Assembly: GCA_037043235.1 (NCBI GenBank)
Contig: JAWRVZ010000096.1
Location: 2,067,501 to 2,131,500, forward strand
Direction of reading: 5' to 3'
Source of the DNA: Rhodeus uyekii
Taxonomy: Eukaryota; Chordata; Actinopteri; Cypriniformes; Acheilognathidae
Length of the DNA stretch: 64,000 nt
The notes under the pieces: model-generated
What the model saw: the letters and a program-made list of their open reading frames with translations, nothing else
Told to the model about the DNA's origin: nothing
The model's database searches: none
In this document: one piece after another, positions 45,383 through 57,734 of the stretch
Position numbering within the stretch: position 1 is the stretch's first letter
Layout of the letters: each line of letters begins with the position of its first letter
Position numbers and translations under genes: made by a program

Positions 45383-47120
45383 CACTTCTAACATCTCTTT
45401 GAGTTGATCTTCACCTGTTGAGTAGGAGGTACATCCTGGGCCGGCTGACTGCCCGTCAGACAATGGACATTGCTCAGGTGTCTCTCTTCACTTCCACACT
45501 ACTGACATGATCACATGCATAACACACATTTCCAGTGTCTCACCGAGGCAGGACCGCTAACGCCAGATCTTGGCCAGTAGGGTAACCGTGTACTGTGTTT
45601 ATTTAAAGTCTGTCTGCGTGTTTGTGTGCAGTTTTAACAGAGAAGTCGTCACACCCTGAAACATTCTTTGTGTTTTAATCGGTGGGTCTCTGCACCACTT
45701 GCTTGAAAGGACGTGGTGTGTGTTCATCTTCTGTAAGCGTGACAGACGAGATGTCTCATGTGCACACGTGTATGATTACTGTGTTATTTATGAATGAATC
45801 TTTTTTGAATTTTTTTGCCTTCACCTGTTTTTTACTGTGGTCTTAAGGCTAAAGTTAAGTGCACTTCGCCCCCTTTCTGATAAAATACGCTGAAAAAAGA
45901 AAATGCAACGTCCAAAATATGATATTGAAGTCTAAAAAAAAAAAAAAAACTGCTGCTTTGGGTTTTCAGTGATATAGAATATAAAAAAGGAAAAGCTAGT
46001 GAGTATAAAATAATTTTTGTTGTAGAATAGCTTTAGGTCATTTATAGAATTTATACATAATAATTTATTCCCCTTATCTAGGCATTTGTAGTCAGTTATT
46101 GGTGATTTTCAATTCATCTCCAAAAAAGAGACCATTTGTGCTATGCATGTTCAAAATAGAATCAAATGTTTTAGAAAAGAAAAAAACTCCTGCTAAAAGT
46201 ATTTAAAAAAAATTGAAAACTAAAAAAGTTATTGCACGTGTTTTGAAAGAGAACACAAATGTTTTAATGCTTTTCTCTCCACATTTTCTTTTATGACTTT
46301 TACCTTATTTTTATTGTTTTATTTTTTTAGTCTGTTTTAATAGTGCAACATGGGCTATGTGTAATTCCGCAGATGAGCACTAGAGGACATACAGTTCACT
46401 TTTTTTAATGTCTACATCAATCTGAATGTCTTTTAGATACACTAATATTCTCTTGTATGATGACAGTCTGCAGAAACCACAACATTTACAGAAACTTTTG
46501 TTTGTTACTGTGGTTTGGATTCATTCTGCTGTGTTCTGTTGCTCTGCTGATGTGGACCAATTCATTCGCTGTCAGAAAGATCTATAAAAGAGTTCACAGA
46601 AACATGACATATCGCAAAGCCAAGAATTTAATGTAAATTTCCTTTTGTGCAATTGTTCCTAAAATCATTCCAATGCATGTTTTTTTGTTTTTTTTTGCAA
46701 TGAATGTTTTTAACTACGAGAAATTAGTTGTTCTTGTATTTCATGCTGCTACTCTAATTTCTCCAATGCACTGCATATAGTTGATTGGAGGACATCAGTG
46801 AGTCTTTGTTCAACATGACTCTACATTCAAAGTAAAGCAGACTCAATCAGCTTAACCTGCGTCGGTCCACACTTCCATCCAGATTCATGATAACTGAATG
46901 TACGTATTCATAATGAAGAAAACACTCAATCGTCACTTTAACCTCGTACACACTGACATACTAATGATAAACTAGGGCTTGAAGGTGACTGACCACAATG
47001 TTTCTTTCTGTTTATTGGTCTGTTTTGCACAGTGCTCTCTGGCTGTTGTGTCTGAACTGCTCGTTTGAAACTGCAATATTGCATTTTGAGAATCGAACTT
47101 GACAATGTTGATTAAAAATG
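45383..47120 (+). other. abca3: ABCA3 3' untranslated region (probable)
   Basis: Follows the stop codon without an obvious break. I find no canonical AATAAA in this stretch. ATTAAA at 47111-47116 is a possible polyadenylation signal, but this end is a guess. It includes a 369-base segment (46637-47005) that recurs downstream. Confidence 0.4.
46637..47005. repeat. Local duplication A, copy 1
   Basis: Nearly the same as 50617-50965. Shared phrases include GAAATTAGTTGTTCTTGTAT, CACTGCATATAGTTGATTGG and GCTTAACCTGCGTCGGTCCA. A few substitutions and small indels separate the copies. Confidence 0.9.
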
Positions 47121-47465
47121 GTAAAAAACACATACCATAATGCAAAAAGGGAATTTACATAATTGTAATCTTGTGTACTGTTGGCTATCACTAAATTAAC
47201 CTTGTGAGAAATGTAAGTATTGTCATTATTTCATTTTTTATTAAATCTGCCTTATGCAAAGGAATTGTGTTCTACAGTTGTTTTCTTTTTATATAGATTG
47301 TTTTTGCTATCCTATGGATGTATTTCTATGCAACATCTATTATTAACATCTAGATCTAGCAAAACCTGCTATAGTTTGCTTTCTGCTCCAAACCCAGAAA
47401 TTTGAAAAAGATCCATTACGTATTATGCATCCATTAGATAAACCAGATATCAGCCGTTAATAGTT

Positions 47466-47680
47466 CATGTTCAGTTTAGGAGTGTGGGAGGGACTTGAAT
47501 AACTGCTTCATTACTCTTACTATTATTATTATTATTACTATTATTATCGCTTTTAGGAAATGTATACATGCCTTACTGTATGACGTTCTTCTGCATAACA
47601 GAACAGAAAATGTCTCTGTGTTTTTCGCCCATTCAGTGGAACTCCAGTGTTGTTTGGTTCCCAATGTTTTTCACAGAAGA
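47466..47680. repeat. Local duplication B, copy 1
   Basis: Matches 53627-53815: GTTCAGTTTAGGAGTG, GGACTTGAATAACTGCTTCA, an ATT microsatellite of different length, and CAGTGGAACTCCAGTGTTGT. Confidence 0.9.
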
Positions 47681-48229
47681 AATCCATACACGGTTTCATC
47701 AGAGTGAATGAGTAAATGGTGACAAAATGGTAATTAAAAGGATATTTTCTAAGGTGTGAAGAACAAAAATCTAAATAACTTTTTTTTGCATCATTTACTG
47801 GATAAATCGCTTCATGTGATACAAATAACTCATGTGCATTTGCCTCAGCAGAGGATGTGATTAGATAAGCGTATCTCCTTGCACAGCATCTCAAATGCTG
47901 TTTGATCATTGTGAAATGCTTGAAAAGTCTGTCACTTTCCAGAACTGTGTCACAACGATTGTGTTCCCAAACTCCAGCATCCACCTCTGAACATGACCGC
48001 GTTTATTGAGTTTCGTCTGGACTCTCGGAGTCACAATGGCTTCCCCGATTGTAGCAACTTCCATTTTTTATTACTGGTTTATTACTTTTATTACAGAAAA
48101 AGTGATCGTCACTTCAGTTTGAAAGTGCGTAAGGGTTTGTTTACATGCCTAGTTCTGTTCATTTGTGCATTTTAGTATCTGTTAGCAGGGAGGATTCATT
48201 TTTAATCTTTGTTCAACGTTGTGGTGACT

Positions 48230-50195
48230 TATTTTTGAACAGCCTTATTTCTTCTGTAGTTTCATCCTCTCTACCTTCACCCAAGCAATTCTCATCTCTG
48301 GAAGTGAATGGTGCAACAGACACTTTATCTTGCACTCTTAACTTCTTGTCTAGACAATATCTGTCTGCTCTCTTCCAGGCCAGCGTGTGCTACTCCCTCT
48401 AACCTCTGGTTAACTGATGTTCTTCATGACAAAACTAAGGTCAGATGAGAAAATGGCACAAATCAAAACACACGTCTGACCTGAGTAGGTATCAATCTCT
48501 GCTGTGTCTACCTTTTCTACTGAGGTCCACGCTGCTAAACATTTCCACATCAATTTTTTTCCACACATTTAACAGTGCCTGAAACTCACACACTCTTCAA
48601 AACATTAAACTCTCTCCTCCACCTCTTTAACGGCCAATGACTTTGTCAAATTCTTCCTTAAAGAAACAGAAACTATAAGCAGTCGGTTCTCAGCTCCACA
48701 CAAACAGGAACTAAGACCGACTACTGATGCAACCAAAAACCTTCTCTTCACTCACAGAGCCAGATGTATCTAAACTTCTCCTTTCCAGTCATCCATCCAC
48801 CTGCTCTTTAGACCCCATCCCCTCACATCTTCTCACAAGCCATCTCTCCTACTCTTTTACCAGCACTCACTCACATCATCAGTTCATCTCTTCACACGGG
48901 AACCTTCTCTACCGCATTCAAGTAGGCTCAGGTAACCCACCTGCTGAAACCCCCCACATAAAACACTTCACTTGTAGATAATTACAGACCTGTCTCTCAA
49001 CCAGTGTTATTTACAACCAGGTATCATCTTTTCTCTCACAGAATAAACAGTTGGACATCAACCAGTCTGGCTTCAAGAAGGGCCATTCAACTAACACTGC
49101 ATTACTGTCAGTCACTGAAGCTCTAAGGCAGTGGTCACCAACTTTTTGAAACTGAAGATCACCCTCCTCTGCTTAAATGAGAGGCAAGATCGACTTGTGA
49201 GGGGGGGGGGGGTGCGCGCGCGGAGCGGTCGTCCTGTTGATGGGGGGAGGGTGCGCGCGCGCGCGGAGCGGAGTTGTAGTCCTATCGGAGCTTGCAGAGC
49301 GCGGTGCGTGACAGACTCGCTAATTTGGCAACTGAAACGTTCTTATTTTCGGGAGCTTCCGGGATGGTGATAAAGGACGACCAATCGATCGCGATCGACC
49401 GGATGGCGACCAAAGATCGACCAGTCGATCGCGATCGACGGGTTGGCGACCACTGCTCTAAGGAGTGCAAAAGCTGATTCCAAATCATCAGTTCTCATTC
49501 TTTTAGATCTATCTGCTGTCTTTGACACTGTTAATCATCATATCCTTCTGTCCACCTTCTTGTCACTGGGCATCAAAGGAACTCTGCTTCACTGGTTTGA
49601 AACCTATCTCACGGATAGGTCCTTTAGGGTTGCCTGGTGTCAGTTGATCACCGGTGTTCCTCAGGGTTCAGTTCTTGGACCCCATTCTCTTCTTCATATA
49701 CACCCACATCACTTGGTTCCTTCATACAGGTGATTATGAGTGTCATTCTTACACACTTTCTTACAGAACTAACACAGGCTCAACACCATCATACTTCCAC
49801 TCGCTAATACAAATCTACACACCTACCAGAAACCTTCAATCGATCAATGAGCGATGGTTCGTGATACCATCACAGAGAGGCTCAAAATCACTCTCCAAAA
49901 CATTTTCATTCACTGTTCCTTGCTGGTGGAACGACCTCCCTGCCTTCATCAATATTCAAAAGACAGCTGAATACTCATCTCTTCTGTGAGCACATGACAC
50001 ACACACACACACACAAACAAAAACTCAGTTTTCCTTTAGTCCCTCTTATCTCCAGACTTATACTGCCACAAACAATGTTAGAAACAATGTGTTGTGAGCA
50101 GTCTTTTGTACTTTTGACTCTTCAGAATGAATCTGTATTCCTCAAGTTGTAAGTTGCTTTGGATAAAAGCGTCTTCTAAATGAATAAATGTAAAT
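48230..50195 (+). mobile_element. L2 LINE relic, interrupted by a hAT MITE
   Basis: Decayed ORF2: EPDVSKLLLSSHPSTCSLDP (near 48760), SGFKKGHSTNTALLSVTEAL (49070-49120), then after the MITE VLILLDLSAVFDTVNHHILL and [12 protein letters not shown] (49640-49680), i.e. RT motifs up to the region before YADD. Frameshifts and stops are many. The 3' end CTTTGGATAAAAGCGTCTTC then TAAATGAATAAATGTAAATG (about 50155-50195) is the diagnostic L2 tail of fish. Confidence 0.88.
49129..49455. mobile_element. hAT MITE nested in the L2 reverse transcriptase
   Basis: Perfect 8-bp target duplication CTCTAAGG (49121-49128, 49456-49463). Ends CAGTGGTCACCAACTT and, read back, CAGTGGTCGCCAACCC. Contains short GC runs, a G12 tract and repeated CGATCGCGATCGACC phrases. 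No transposase. Confidence 0.93.
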
Positions 50196-50269
50196 GCACT
50201 GACATTTCAAAGCAATTTTCCAGGAATTTTCCAAATTTTATATTGTTGCAAGAGAACGTTAATTAATTT

Positions 50270-50600
50270 AATCTGGTCAAATGTTCTTGAATTGTTTAGT
50301 TTTGTTCAAGTTTTTTTTTTAGATTGATCGTGACACAACCTGGTCATATTAACGTCTGGCTTGTGATCCAGTCTGAATTTTCTCCCATGATTTTTTTCTC
50401 CATTCTGCCACCTTATGGGAGTTTGGGTTCCTTGCCACTGTTAACTCTGGCTTGTTTCATTGCTTAGGACTCTTAACACTCAGTAAGATTATTGATTTGA
50501 CTGCACAGACACTCAGAACTGAACACCGTGACCCAGTTTTGAGAGCTGATTTGATTGATGGTTAGTTAGTGTTATTGTCTAATCCGCTCTGTGAAGATTA
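50270..50600. repeat. Local duplication D, copy 1
   Basis: Matches 54835-55200: TTTAATCTGGTCAAATGTT, GGCTTGTGATCCAGTCT, GGAGTTTGGGTTCCTTGC, CTTAGGACTCTTAA, and GAGCTGATTTGATTGATGGT. Part of it recurs at 51830-51905. The phrase around GTTTGGGTTCCTTGC also resembles a dispersed fish repeat. Confidence 0.85.
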
Positions 50601-50616
50601 TTTACAATTAATTAAT

Positions 50617-50965
50617 TGTAATTGTTCGTAAAATCATTCTAATGTCATTTGTTTTGCAATGAATGTTTTTAACTACAAGAAATTAGTTGTTCTTGTATTT
50701 CATGCTGCTACTCTAATTTCTCCAATGCACTGCATATAGTTGATTGGAGGACATCAGTGAGTCTTTGTTCAACATGACACTCTCATTCAAAGTAAAGCAG
50801 ACTCAATCAGCTTAACCTGCGTCGGTCCACACTTCCGTCCAGATTCATGAGAACTGAATGTACTTAATTCATATCAAATGAACTTATTCTTCACCTTAAC
50901 CTCTTACACACTGACATACTAATGATAAACTAGGGCTTGATGGTGACTGACCACAAATAGTTCCT
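50617..50965. repeat. Local duplication A, copy 2
   Basis: Second copy of 46637-47005 in the same orientation, about 4 kb away. The L2 LINE lies between the two copies. Confidence 0.9.
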
Positions 50966-51574
50966 TTTCTATGTTTTTTCTTAGTTTATTGGCCTTGCAC
51001 CTAAGAACGAATTAAGCAGAGTTGGTACGAGGTGCTTGAGATGCTTGTTCTTGAATATTTGACTTTTAAAAATGTAATTCCTGGAAAAGCCTTGAAAACA
51101 GGTATTCATATATAAAGAATTATATATAACATTACAAACCTTGTAACAGGTAAGCTGATGATAATCATTACACTAGTAATGCACAAAAGTATTGTGTTCT
51201 TTGGAGCAGTAGTTTGTACCGGAGACATCAAGAAATGTTGAATTTGACCGTGATTATGAGTTTCATACTGTAAATGGCAGACGAGAGTGTTTACAACTCC
51301 AGTAAAACAATTAATAACTTTCAGCGTGAGCAATGTGAGAAACAAGTCTAGGGATGAACATGAACTAAATAGATGTGTATTAACATGGATTAGTTGTGTG
51401 TTGTCCGAGTTAAGAAAGCACGTGTCTGTGAAGGATTAGTCTACACATTAACATGTTAAAACCTCATTTAGTGTCACCCTGTCAGACAATACGTTTAAAA
51501 GTTAATTCAGGATGTACTATAAATAGTAGAGTTCCAGTCCTACAATGCTCTAAAAATAATATTTGTTATGATCT

Positions 51575-51690
51575 GATCTATTGCAGGCGTGTTAAAAGAT
51601 CTGTTTAATATTGTGATGCTTCTTTACTCTTGACACAGTTGGGTATCATTATATTAGGCCAAATAAACACTGAAACTGAACAAAGGGACA
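51575..51690. repeat. Local duplication C, copy 1
   Basis: Matches 54498-54615: TCTATTGCAGGCGTGTTAAA, GTGATGCTTCTTTACTCTTG, AGGCCAAATAAAC. Confidence 0.88.
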
Positions 51691-52093
51691 ATTTTGAGAA
51701 TTAACCATTGGTTATAGATGCTTCTTTGTTTTGCATAACCGGTTTTGTATAACTGGATCTCATCGCACAGCATTTCAGATGTTGGATGGTCATTTTAAAA
51801 TGCCTGACTACCTTTCACTGCACTCAGATGAGAACTGAACATAGTGACCCAGTTTTGAGAGCCGATTTGATTGATGGTCAGTTAGTGTTTAGTTGCATTG
51901 TCTGATCTGTTCTGTGAAAGCAGGTCTAAAGTCACTCCAGGTTCAAATGTGACAGGTGAGAGATGCACTCATGAACTTGAATTATTATAGTGAACTTGTG
52001 AATTATTATAGTAATCTTGTTATTGTCCTAATGTGTGAAATGCAAATAAGATTCTAAATTAGAATTAAAAGGACACTGTATACATTTAAATTA

Positions 52094-52094
<1 letters not shown>

Positions 52095-52151
<57 letters not shown>
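52095..52151. repeat. (TA)n microsatellite
   Basis: 57 bases of TA directly left of the Tc1 relic. Confidence 0.95.
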
Positions 52152-52153
<2 letters not shown>

Positions 52154-52194
52154 TTAGGGTCATATTTCTAATTCTAATTGGTGTCAAGATTAAA

Positions 52195-53280
52195 GCATAG
52201 AAGATCATTTTCATCATGCTGAGATTCAAAGAAATTCAGGAACAAATGAAAAATAAATTAAATGTTATAAAGCCATTTCTTAAGCTTTGGGACTCCAGCG
52301 AACCACAGAACCACAAATGGCGAAAACATGGAACAGTGGTGAACCTTCCCAGGAGTGGCCGACCGACCAAAATTACCCCAAAAGCACATTGATAACTCAT
52401 CCATGAAGTCACAAAAGACCCTACAACAATATTCAAAGAACTGCAGGCCTCACTTGCCTCAATCAAGGTCAGTGTTCCTGACCCAGACTTTTGGGAAAAT
52501 ACTCCGGACTGATGAGACAAAAGTTGAGTTTCTTGGAAGGTGTGTGTCCCATTACATCTGGTGTAAAAATAACACCACGTTTCAAAAAAAAGAACATAAT
52601 TCCAATAGTAAAATATGGTGGTGGTAGTGTGATGGTCTGGGGCTGTTTTGCTACTTCAGTACCTGGAAGTCGTGCTGTGATAAATGGAGCCATGAATTCT
52701 CCTATTTAGCAAAAAAAATTCGGCCATCTGTTCGTGACCTCAAGCTGAAGCAAACTTATGTTCTGCAGCAGGAAAAAAATCCAAAACACAGCAGCAAGTC
52801 CACCTCTGAATGGCTGAAGAGAAACAAAATGGAGACTTTGGAGTGGCATAGTCAGAAGAACACAGGCAAAGTCCTGACCTGAATCCTGTTGAGATGGTGT
52901 GACATGACCTTAAAAAGGCAATTCTTGCTCGAAAACCCTCCAATGTGGATGAATTAAAACAATTCTGCAAAGATGAGTGGGCCTAAATTCCTCAACAGCT
53001 GTAAAAGGCTCATTACAAGTTATCGCAAACGCTTGATTGCAGTTGTTGCTGCTAATTGCCAAACCCGTTATTACGTTTAGGGGGCAAACACTTTTTCACA
53101 CAGGGCCTTGCAGATTTTGTTTTCCCTTAAAAAAAAAAACCTTCATTTAAAAACTGCATTTTGTGTTTACTTGCGTTATCTTTGACTAATGTTTAAATTA
53201 GTTTGATGATCTGAAACATTTAAATGTGACAAACAAAAAATAAGAAATCAGGAAGGGGGAAAACTGTTTTTCACACCACT
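52195..53280 (+). mobile_element. Tc1-like transposon relic
   Basis: Decayed Tc1 transposase on the + strand: TDETKVEFLGRCVSHYIW (52508 onward), then NSKIWWW, and further on 'SPDLNP' (around 52870-52890) with frame changes between. Several stops. The 3' end GAAATCAGGAAGGGGGAAAA then CTGTTTTTCACACCACT is the same end as the MITE at 35186-35356. Confidence 0.88.
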
Positions 53281-53626
53281 ATATAAGCACCAAATTTTGT
53301 GGCCAAATTCTACAAATTTCTCCAGTGATTCTGCTTGTTGGCAGCAGGTGTTCATCATTAATGCTCAATCACTTAATTATCTTATTAACTTCAACACTGA
53401 TTCAGAGTTGCATAACCTCTCTGCTGGTGGTTCCTACATTTACACTGAGCAGTGTTAATTTAACACTAGGGAATTTACTGTGTAAAATGTTTTTGAAATA
53501 ACACAAACTTAAGTTAATTTTGTTAATAATATTTGGTGGATTCATTAAAATGACGTGTTATCGGTTTAATGAATCAAAGATGAATTAGGAACTCTTTATT
53601 TTTATTTCCAATGTTGGAAAAATAGT

Positions 53627-53815
53627 TCATGTTCAGTTTAGGAGTGGGGGAGGGACTTGAATAACTGCTTCATTACTCTTACTATTATTATTGCTTTTAT
53701 GAAATGTATACATGCCTTACTGTATGACATTCTTCATGCATAACAGAACAGAAAATGTCTCTGTGTTTTTGCCCATTCAGTGGAACTCCAGTGTTGTTTG
53801 GTTCTCAATTTTTTT
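53627..53815. repeat. Local duplication B, copy 2
   Basis: Second copy of 47466-47680, same orientation. The internal ATT run is shorter. Confidence 0.9.
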
Positions 53816-54497
53816 TCAAATATCTTCTTGAAGACGTCAGAGTGAGTAATTTTTTTGCATTTGAAAAGTTCCATGGATTTTACAGATTCTTCATGGTACC
53901 AACAATGCCAGTTAAGAGTACAGTAATGCTTTCAGTGTTTTTATTTAATTTTGTATAAACAATGTCAGCTGATGTAAGACCTGTGTTAGCATTGGTCTGG
54001 AAAAAAGGAGGCTAGAGTTCACTTTGTGAACTTTTATGAGTATATGGGTTGAAAATGAAGACACATCATGAACTGAAATTCCACTATTTTTTGCCATCAT
54101 TCGCCATCAGACTGTTAGCACAAGTGCACAGGAATCAAAATATGACATCTAGCAACCTCTGTGTTCCTGTGAATTCCTGACACAGTTAACAATAAAAGTG
54201 TATCATCCTCAGACAGGTGAAGGTTCAACCACGAGAAAGGATGAAGAATGTTAACAGTCAGTAAAACAGTAGTAAAAGGTATTTAGACTCTCGAGTCACT
54301 TGTAAATGATCAAGTGTCTGTGTCCCTGATGCAGCAGGTTCTTTTCTTGCCAGTAACGTGACTTTATGCACGATTCTTTGCTCAATATCTCTTGAATCAG
54401 CGGGTGCTGTGGTGATTATTAACGAATGTTAATGTATATGATATGTTATAGTACAGATATTTGATAAGTTTTAAATAGGCATTGCACAATGTTTAAT

Positions 54498-54615
54498 AAT
54501 CTGATCTATTGCAGGCGTGTTAAAAGATCTGTGTAATACTGTGATGCTTCTTTACTCTTGACATAGTTGGCCATCAACATATCAGGCCAAATAAACAGTG
54601 AAACTGAACCGAGGG
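54498..54615. repeat. Local duplication C, copy 2
   Basis: Second copy of 51575-51690, same orientation, followed as there by AACTGAAC. Confidence 0.88.
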
Positions 54616-54834
54616 AAAGTTTTGCTCTGTCTGCTGAGAATTAAACATTTGTTGTTCTTTTATATTTGCCATTTATACAGTATCTAAGGTTAGTCACCAT
54701 TTGTTTAAAAATGGTGAACATGAACATGAACTAATTTCACGAATTCATTCATTTTCATCAAAATTAATGAAATGCACATTGTGGTTGATATGAAAACATT
54801 GTTTATTTTGTATTGAAAGTGAATCGTTGTTCAG

Positions 54835-55200
54835 TTTAATCTGGTCAAATGTTGTTGTACCGTTTAGTTTTATTCAAGGGTTTTAAGATTGATTGTGACA
54901 CAATTTGTCCATGTTGACGTTTGGCTTGTGATCCAGTCTAAATAAGAAACACACTGTGTTCGTTCGTTGGCCAGAGGAAAACTGCCCCCACTGACTAAGC
55001 CAGGTTTTTTTCTCCATTCTGTCACCTGATAGGAGTTTGGGTTCCTTGCTAATGTTGCCTTTGGCTTTGTTGCTTAGGACTCTTAATATTCAGTAAGATT
55101 ATTGATTTGACTGCACTGACACTCAGATGAGAACTGAACACCGTGACCCAGATTTGAGAGTTGATTTGATTGATGGTTAGTTAGTGTTCAGTTAGTGTTG
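54835..55200. repeat. Local duplication D, copy 2
   Basis: Second copy of 50270-50600, with an inserted stretch around 54945-55005. Confidence 0.85.
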
Positions 55201-55303
55201 CATTGTCAAATGAAAAAGATTCACATTGTCTGCGAAACCAGGTCATAAGACAGATAAGATAGTTTATAGTAGCATTAAAAGTAAAATCTACAAATGTAAT
55301 GTG

Positions 55304-55306
<3 letters not shown>

Positions 55307-55365
<59 letters not shown>
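55307..55365. repeat. (TA)n microsatellite
   Basis: 59 bases of AT at the left edge of the Harbinger relic. Confidence 0.95.
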
Positions 55366-55367
<2 letters not shown>

Positions 55368-55384
55368 GAGTCCACATTAAAAAA

Positions 55385-56340
55385 AAGGGGGAAAAGAAAG
55401 CAGTAAGAAAATGGCTAAAGCAAGCGGCACGAAAACAAAACTTTATAGAAAGTGAATTGGAGGTGCTACTATCGGAGGTAGAAATTAGAAAAAAAAATGT
55501 ATTTGGAACTTTGTCCTCCGATATTAATAAAAAAATGAAAAAAAATATGAGTGGGTGAGTTTAGCTGATGCCGTCAATGCGGTTGGATCTGAAAGTCGCA
55601 CTGTAAATGATCTTAAAAATAAATGGTCTGATAATTGTCTTTAGTGGATAACCACGGTCTTCTGAAGGGTTGTTGTATAATTAAATGCAAATAAATAAAA
55701 ATAAAAAGTACTATTAGATAGAACCATAACTTTAAATTCATCACTCACCAAGAAGCCACCCATCGCGCACTCTGTCAGCTACCAGCTGTCACCCAACCAT
55801 GCTGTTTGTAAGGATGTATGACTCATGGGTTGACCCAGGCCACCTTGCCACAATATTTGTTAGGCGTATTTGCACATCACATATAATCTGCACATTTATT
55901 GAATGAAAATGTTTCCGATTCACGTATGCAAATTCATCTTCAGATGGTGCCTTATATATGTGTGCAGTCGATCGCTCCGATTACATTATGGAAACCGGCT
56001 ATCGCTGCAAATTGCATTTTAATGTTTGGCTGGTCAACTGTATCATATGGGCATTGCGCGGCTCAAATACGACTCGCTTATTTCTGAGCGGTCCCTTTTG
56101 AAAAGAACCAGTTTCCAGAAAAACAAGTTGTCAGTTGTCAGCACCTGTAACGGAACGGGTATTGCGTGTTTCCTCGCTGTCTCTCTCTCTAGATTTGGAC
56201 CCAACTAGATTCGGAGGACAGCCCTTGGAAATCTGAAATGGCTGATAAGGCAGTCATCCTGGGCCAGAAAATCATTGTGGTCCCTAAAAACTCGTTCTCT
56301 TCGGATTCTGCCATTAGCAATGTCCTCTAATAAGGCCAAA
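55385..56340. mobile_element. PIF/Harbinger transposon relic with both partner genes
   Basis: On the + strand about 55440-55650 a broken Myb/SANT-like protein is readable: FIESELEVLLSEVEIRKKN and, after a frame break, LADAVNAVGSESRTVNDLKN then KWSDN. On the minus strand, about 56335 to 55880, a broken HARBI1-like nuclease is readable: LEDIANGRIRRERVFRDHND, then LISHFRFPRAVL, then [20 protein letters not shown] with the first catalytic Asp. Harbinger elements encode exactly this pair. Orientation is convergent. The terminal repeats were not found. Confidence 0.85.
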
Positions 56341-56524
56341 TCTGCCATTGCCAGACTATGGGTTGTGTCAGTTTGCACGTGCTTTTACATGTTCTTACTT
56401 AATTGCATACTTTATAGAATATTCCCATAAGGCTTGTGTGACAATATATATCAATTATTTTATACATTGCAAATTTTTAGCAATGCTTCCCACAGACTTG
56501 TAGAACAATTCGTTGTATGATGTG

Positions 56525-56783
56525 ATGGACACGAGAGCGCACAGCTCGGGCGAACTCGAAACCACACATGCTCACAGAACATGACAAAGCACATGAGCAT
56601 GAGCGAACACTCATCTCATACGCTCAGAACAGAAGACACACACATGAAGCATAAATGTCCGAATCCCGACACAAAATCGAAACCAAGCAATACAGATGTG
56701 CCAGGATCCGAACATCACGCCCCACACACAAGACATGTAGAAGCTGCGCAATCAAAAAAAGACATGACAATACAGTAGTGTCA
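56525..56783 (-). mobile_element. LTR-like fragment related to 59193-59925
   Basis: Shares CACGAGAGC, AATGTCCGAAYCCCGACACAAAA, GATCSGAACATCA and CACACACAAGAC with the right part of the element at 59193-59925, in the same orientation. Probably a truncated copy. Confidence 0.6.
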
Positions 56784-57470
56784 GGGTTGTGTCACAAAAC
56801 CATGAGTAAACTAGACCAAAGTGACAACCCTAAAAATTGATGACATGCTGTATGTGGTTTTATGTCAAAGGCAGTAAATGTTTTGCTGTGATGTCCATTA
56901 ACTACTTTAAATTAATGTTTTAATTTTTAGATGCACAACGTTTTTGAACAGCAAGTACAGTTCAATAAATACAGATGCACAGTATATTGTTGTCCCAACA
57001 CTGTTTTTATGCTTTGATTAAACCATGCTTTAGAAATGTAAGGCAATCAGTTTATTTCAAATTAAATAATTAAAGTAATAATTACCTTTTAAATAATAAT
57101 TATTATTACTAAAAATAATTTTTTAAGGTAATTAAATGTTTAAGTTGTCTGAACTAAGTACTTAACTTGTCAAATTGAGTTATAATATGAATTAAGAGGA
57201 ACATTGATTGAACATAAAACAAACGTTTTCTTATTCATTTTGCATAAATGATTCCAAGTTAAATTTGAAATCGTGATGAAGAAATGGTGCATGAATAGCA
57301 CATCCAAAACGTGCCTGTCTTGTTTTGTTGTTTTTCCAGGCTGTAGAAGGTTAATGATTGTCAACAAAGTGTCACATACATACTGATGTAACCATACCAA
57401 CCCTCTATTCTCATGCATTTTTTTTCAATTTGTTCAGGATCATACAAAGTCCCTCCCTTACCAGTATTCT

Positions 57471-57476
57471 ATAAAT
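57471..57476 (+). promoter_or_regulatory. cyp2k: CYP2K TATA box
   Basis: TATAAA 42 bases before the start codon. With usual spacing, transcription would begin near 57500, leaving a 5' leader of only about 10-15 bases if no upstream non-coding exon exists. Confidence 0.6.
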
Positions 57477-57512
57477 TGTGCAAGTGCATCAGTTCAGAAG
57501 CTTAGAGAGAAA

Positions 57513-57734
57513 ATGGCTTTAATTTTGTCACTTCTACAGTCTTTCAGCACAGGCACATTACTGGGTGCTTTGCTGCTGCTTCTGATTTTGGTTTTGCTTT
57601 CTTCTGGATCCAGATCTCAGAAAGAGGGGAAAGAAGGGAAAGAGGGGAAAGAGCTACCGGGACCCAAACCTCTGCCGCTGGTGGGGAACCTGCTGACCCT
57701 TGACCTCAAGAGACCCTTTGATACCTTTTATGAG
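57513..57734 (+). CDS. cyp2k: CYP2K exon 1: membrane anchor and proline hinge
   Basis: Starts [12 protein letters not shown]. Leucine-rich anchor, then a 9-base unit repeated three times (57621-57650) giving [10 protein letters not shown], then [12 protein letters not shown]. Phase 0 end at GAG/GTGAGA. Confidence 0.96.

Noticed and set aside
49443..49733. 96-codon frame with RT motifs as a host gene
   Set aside because: Fragment of an L2 LINE interrupted by a MITE; frameshifted before YADD.
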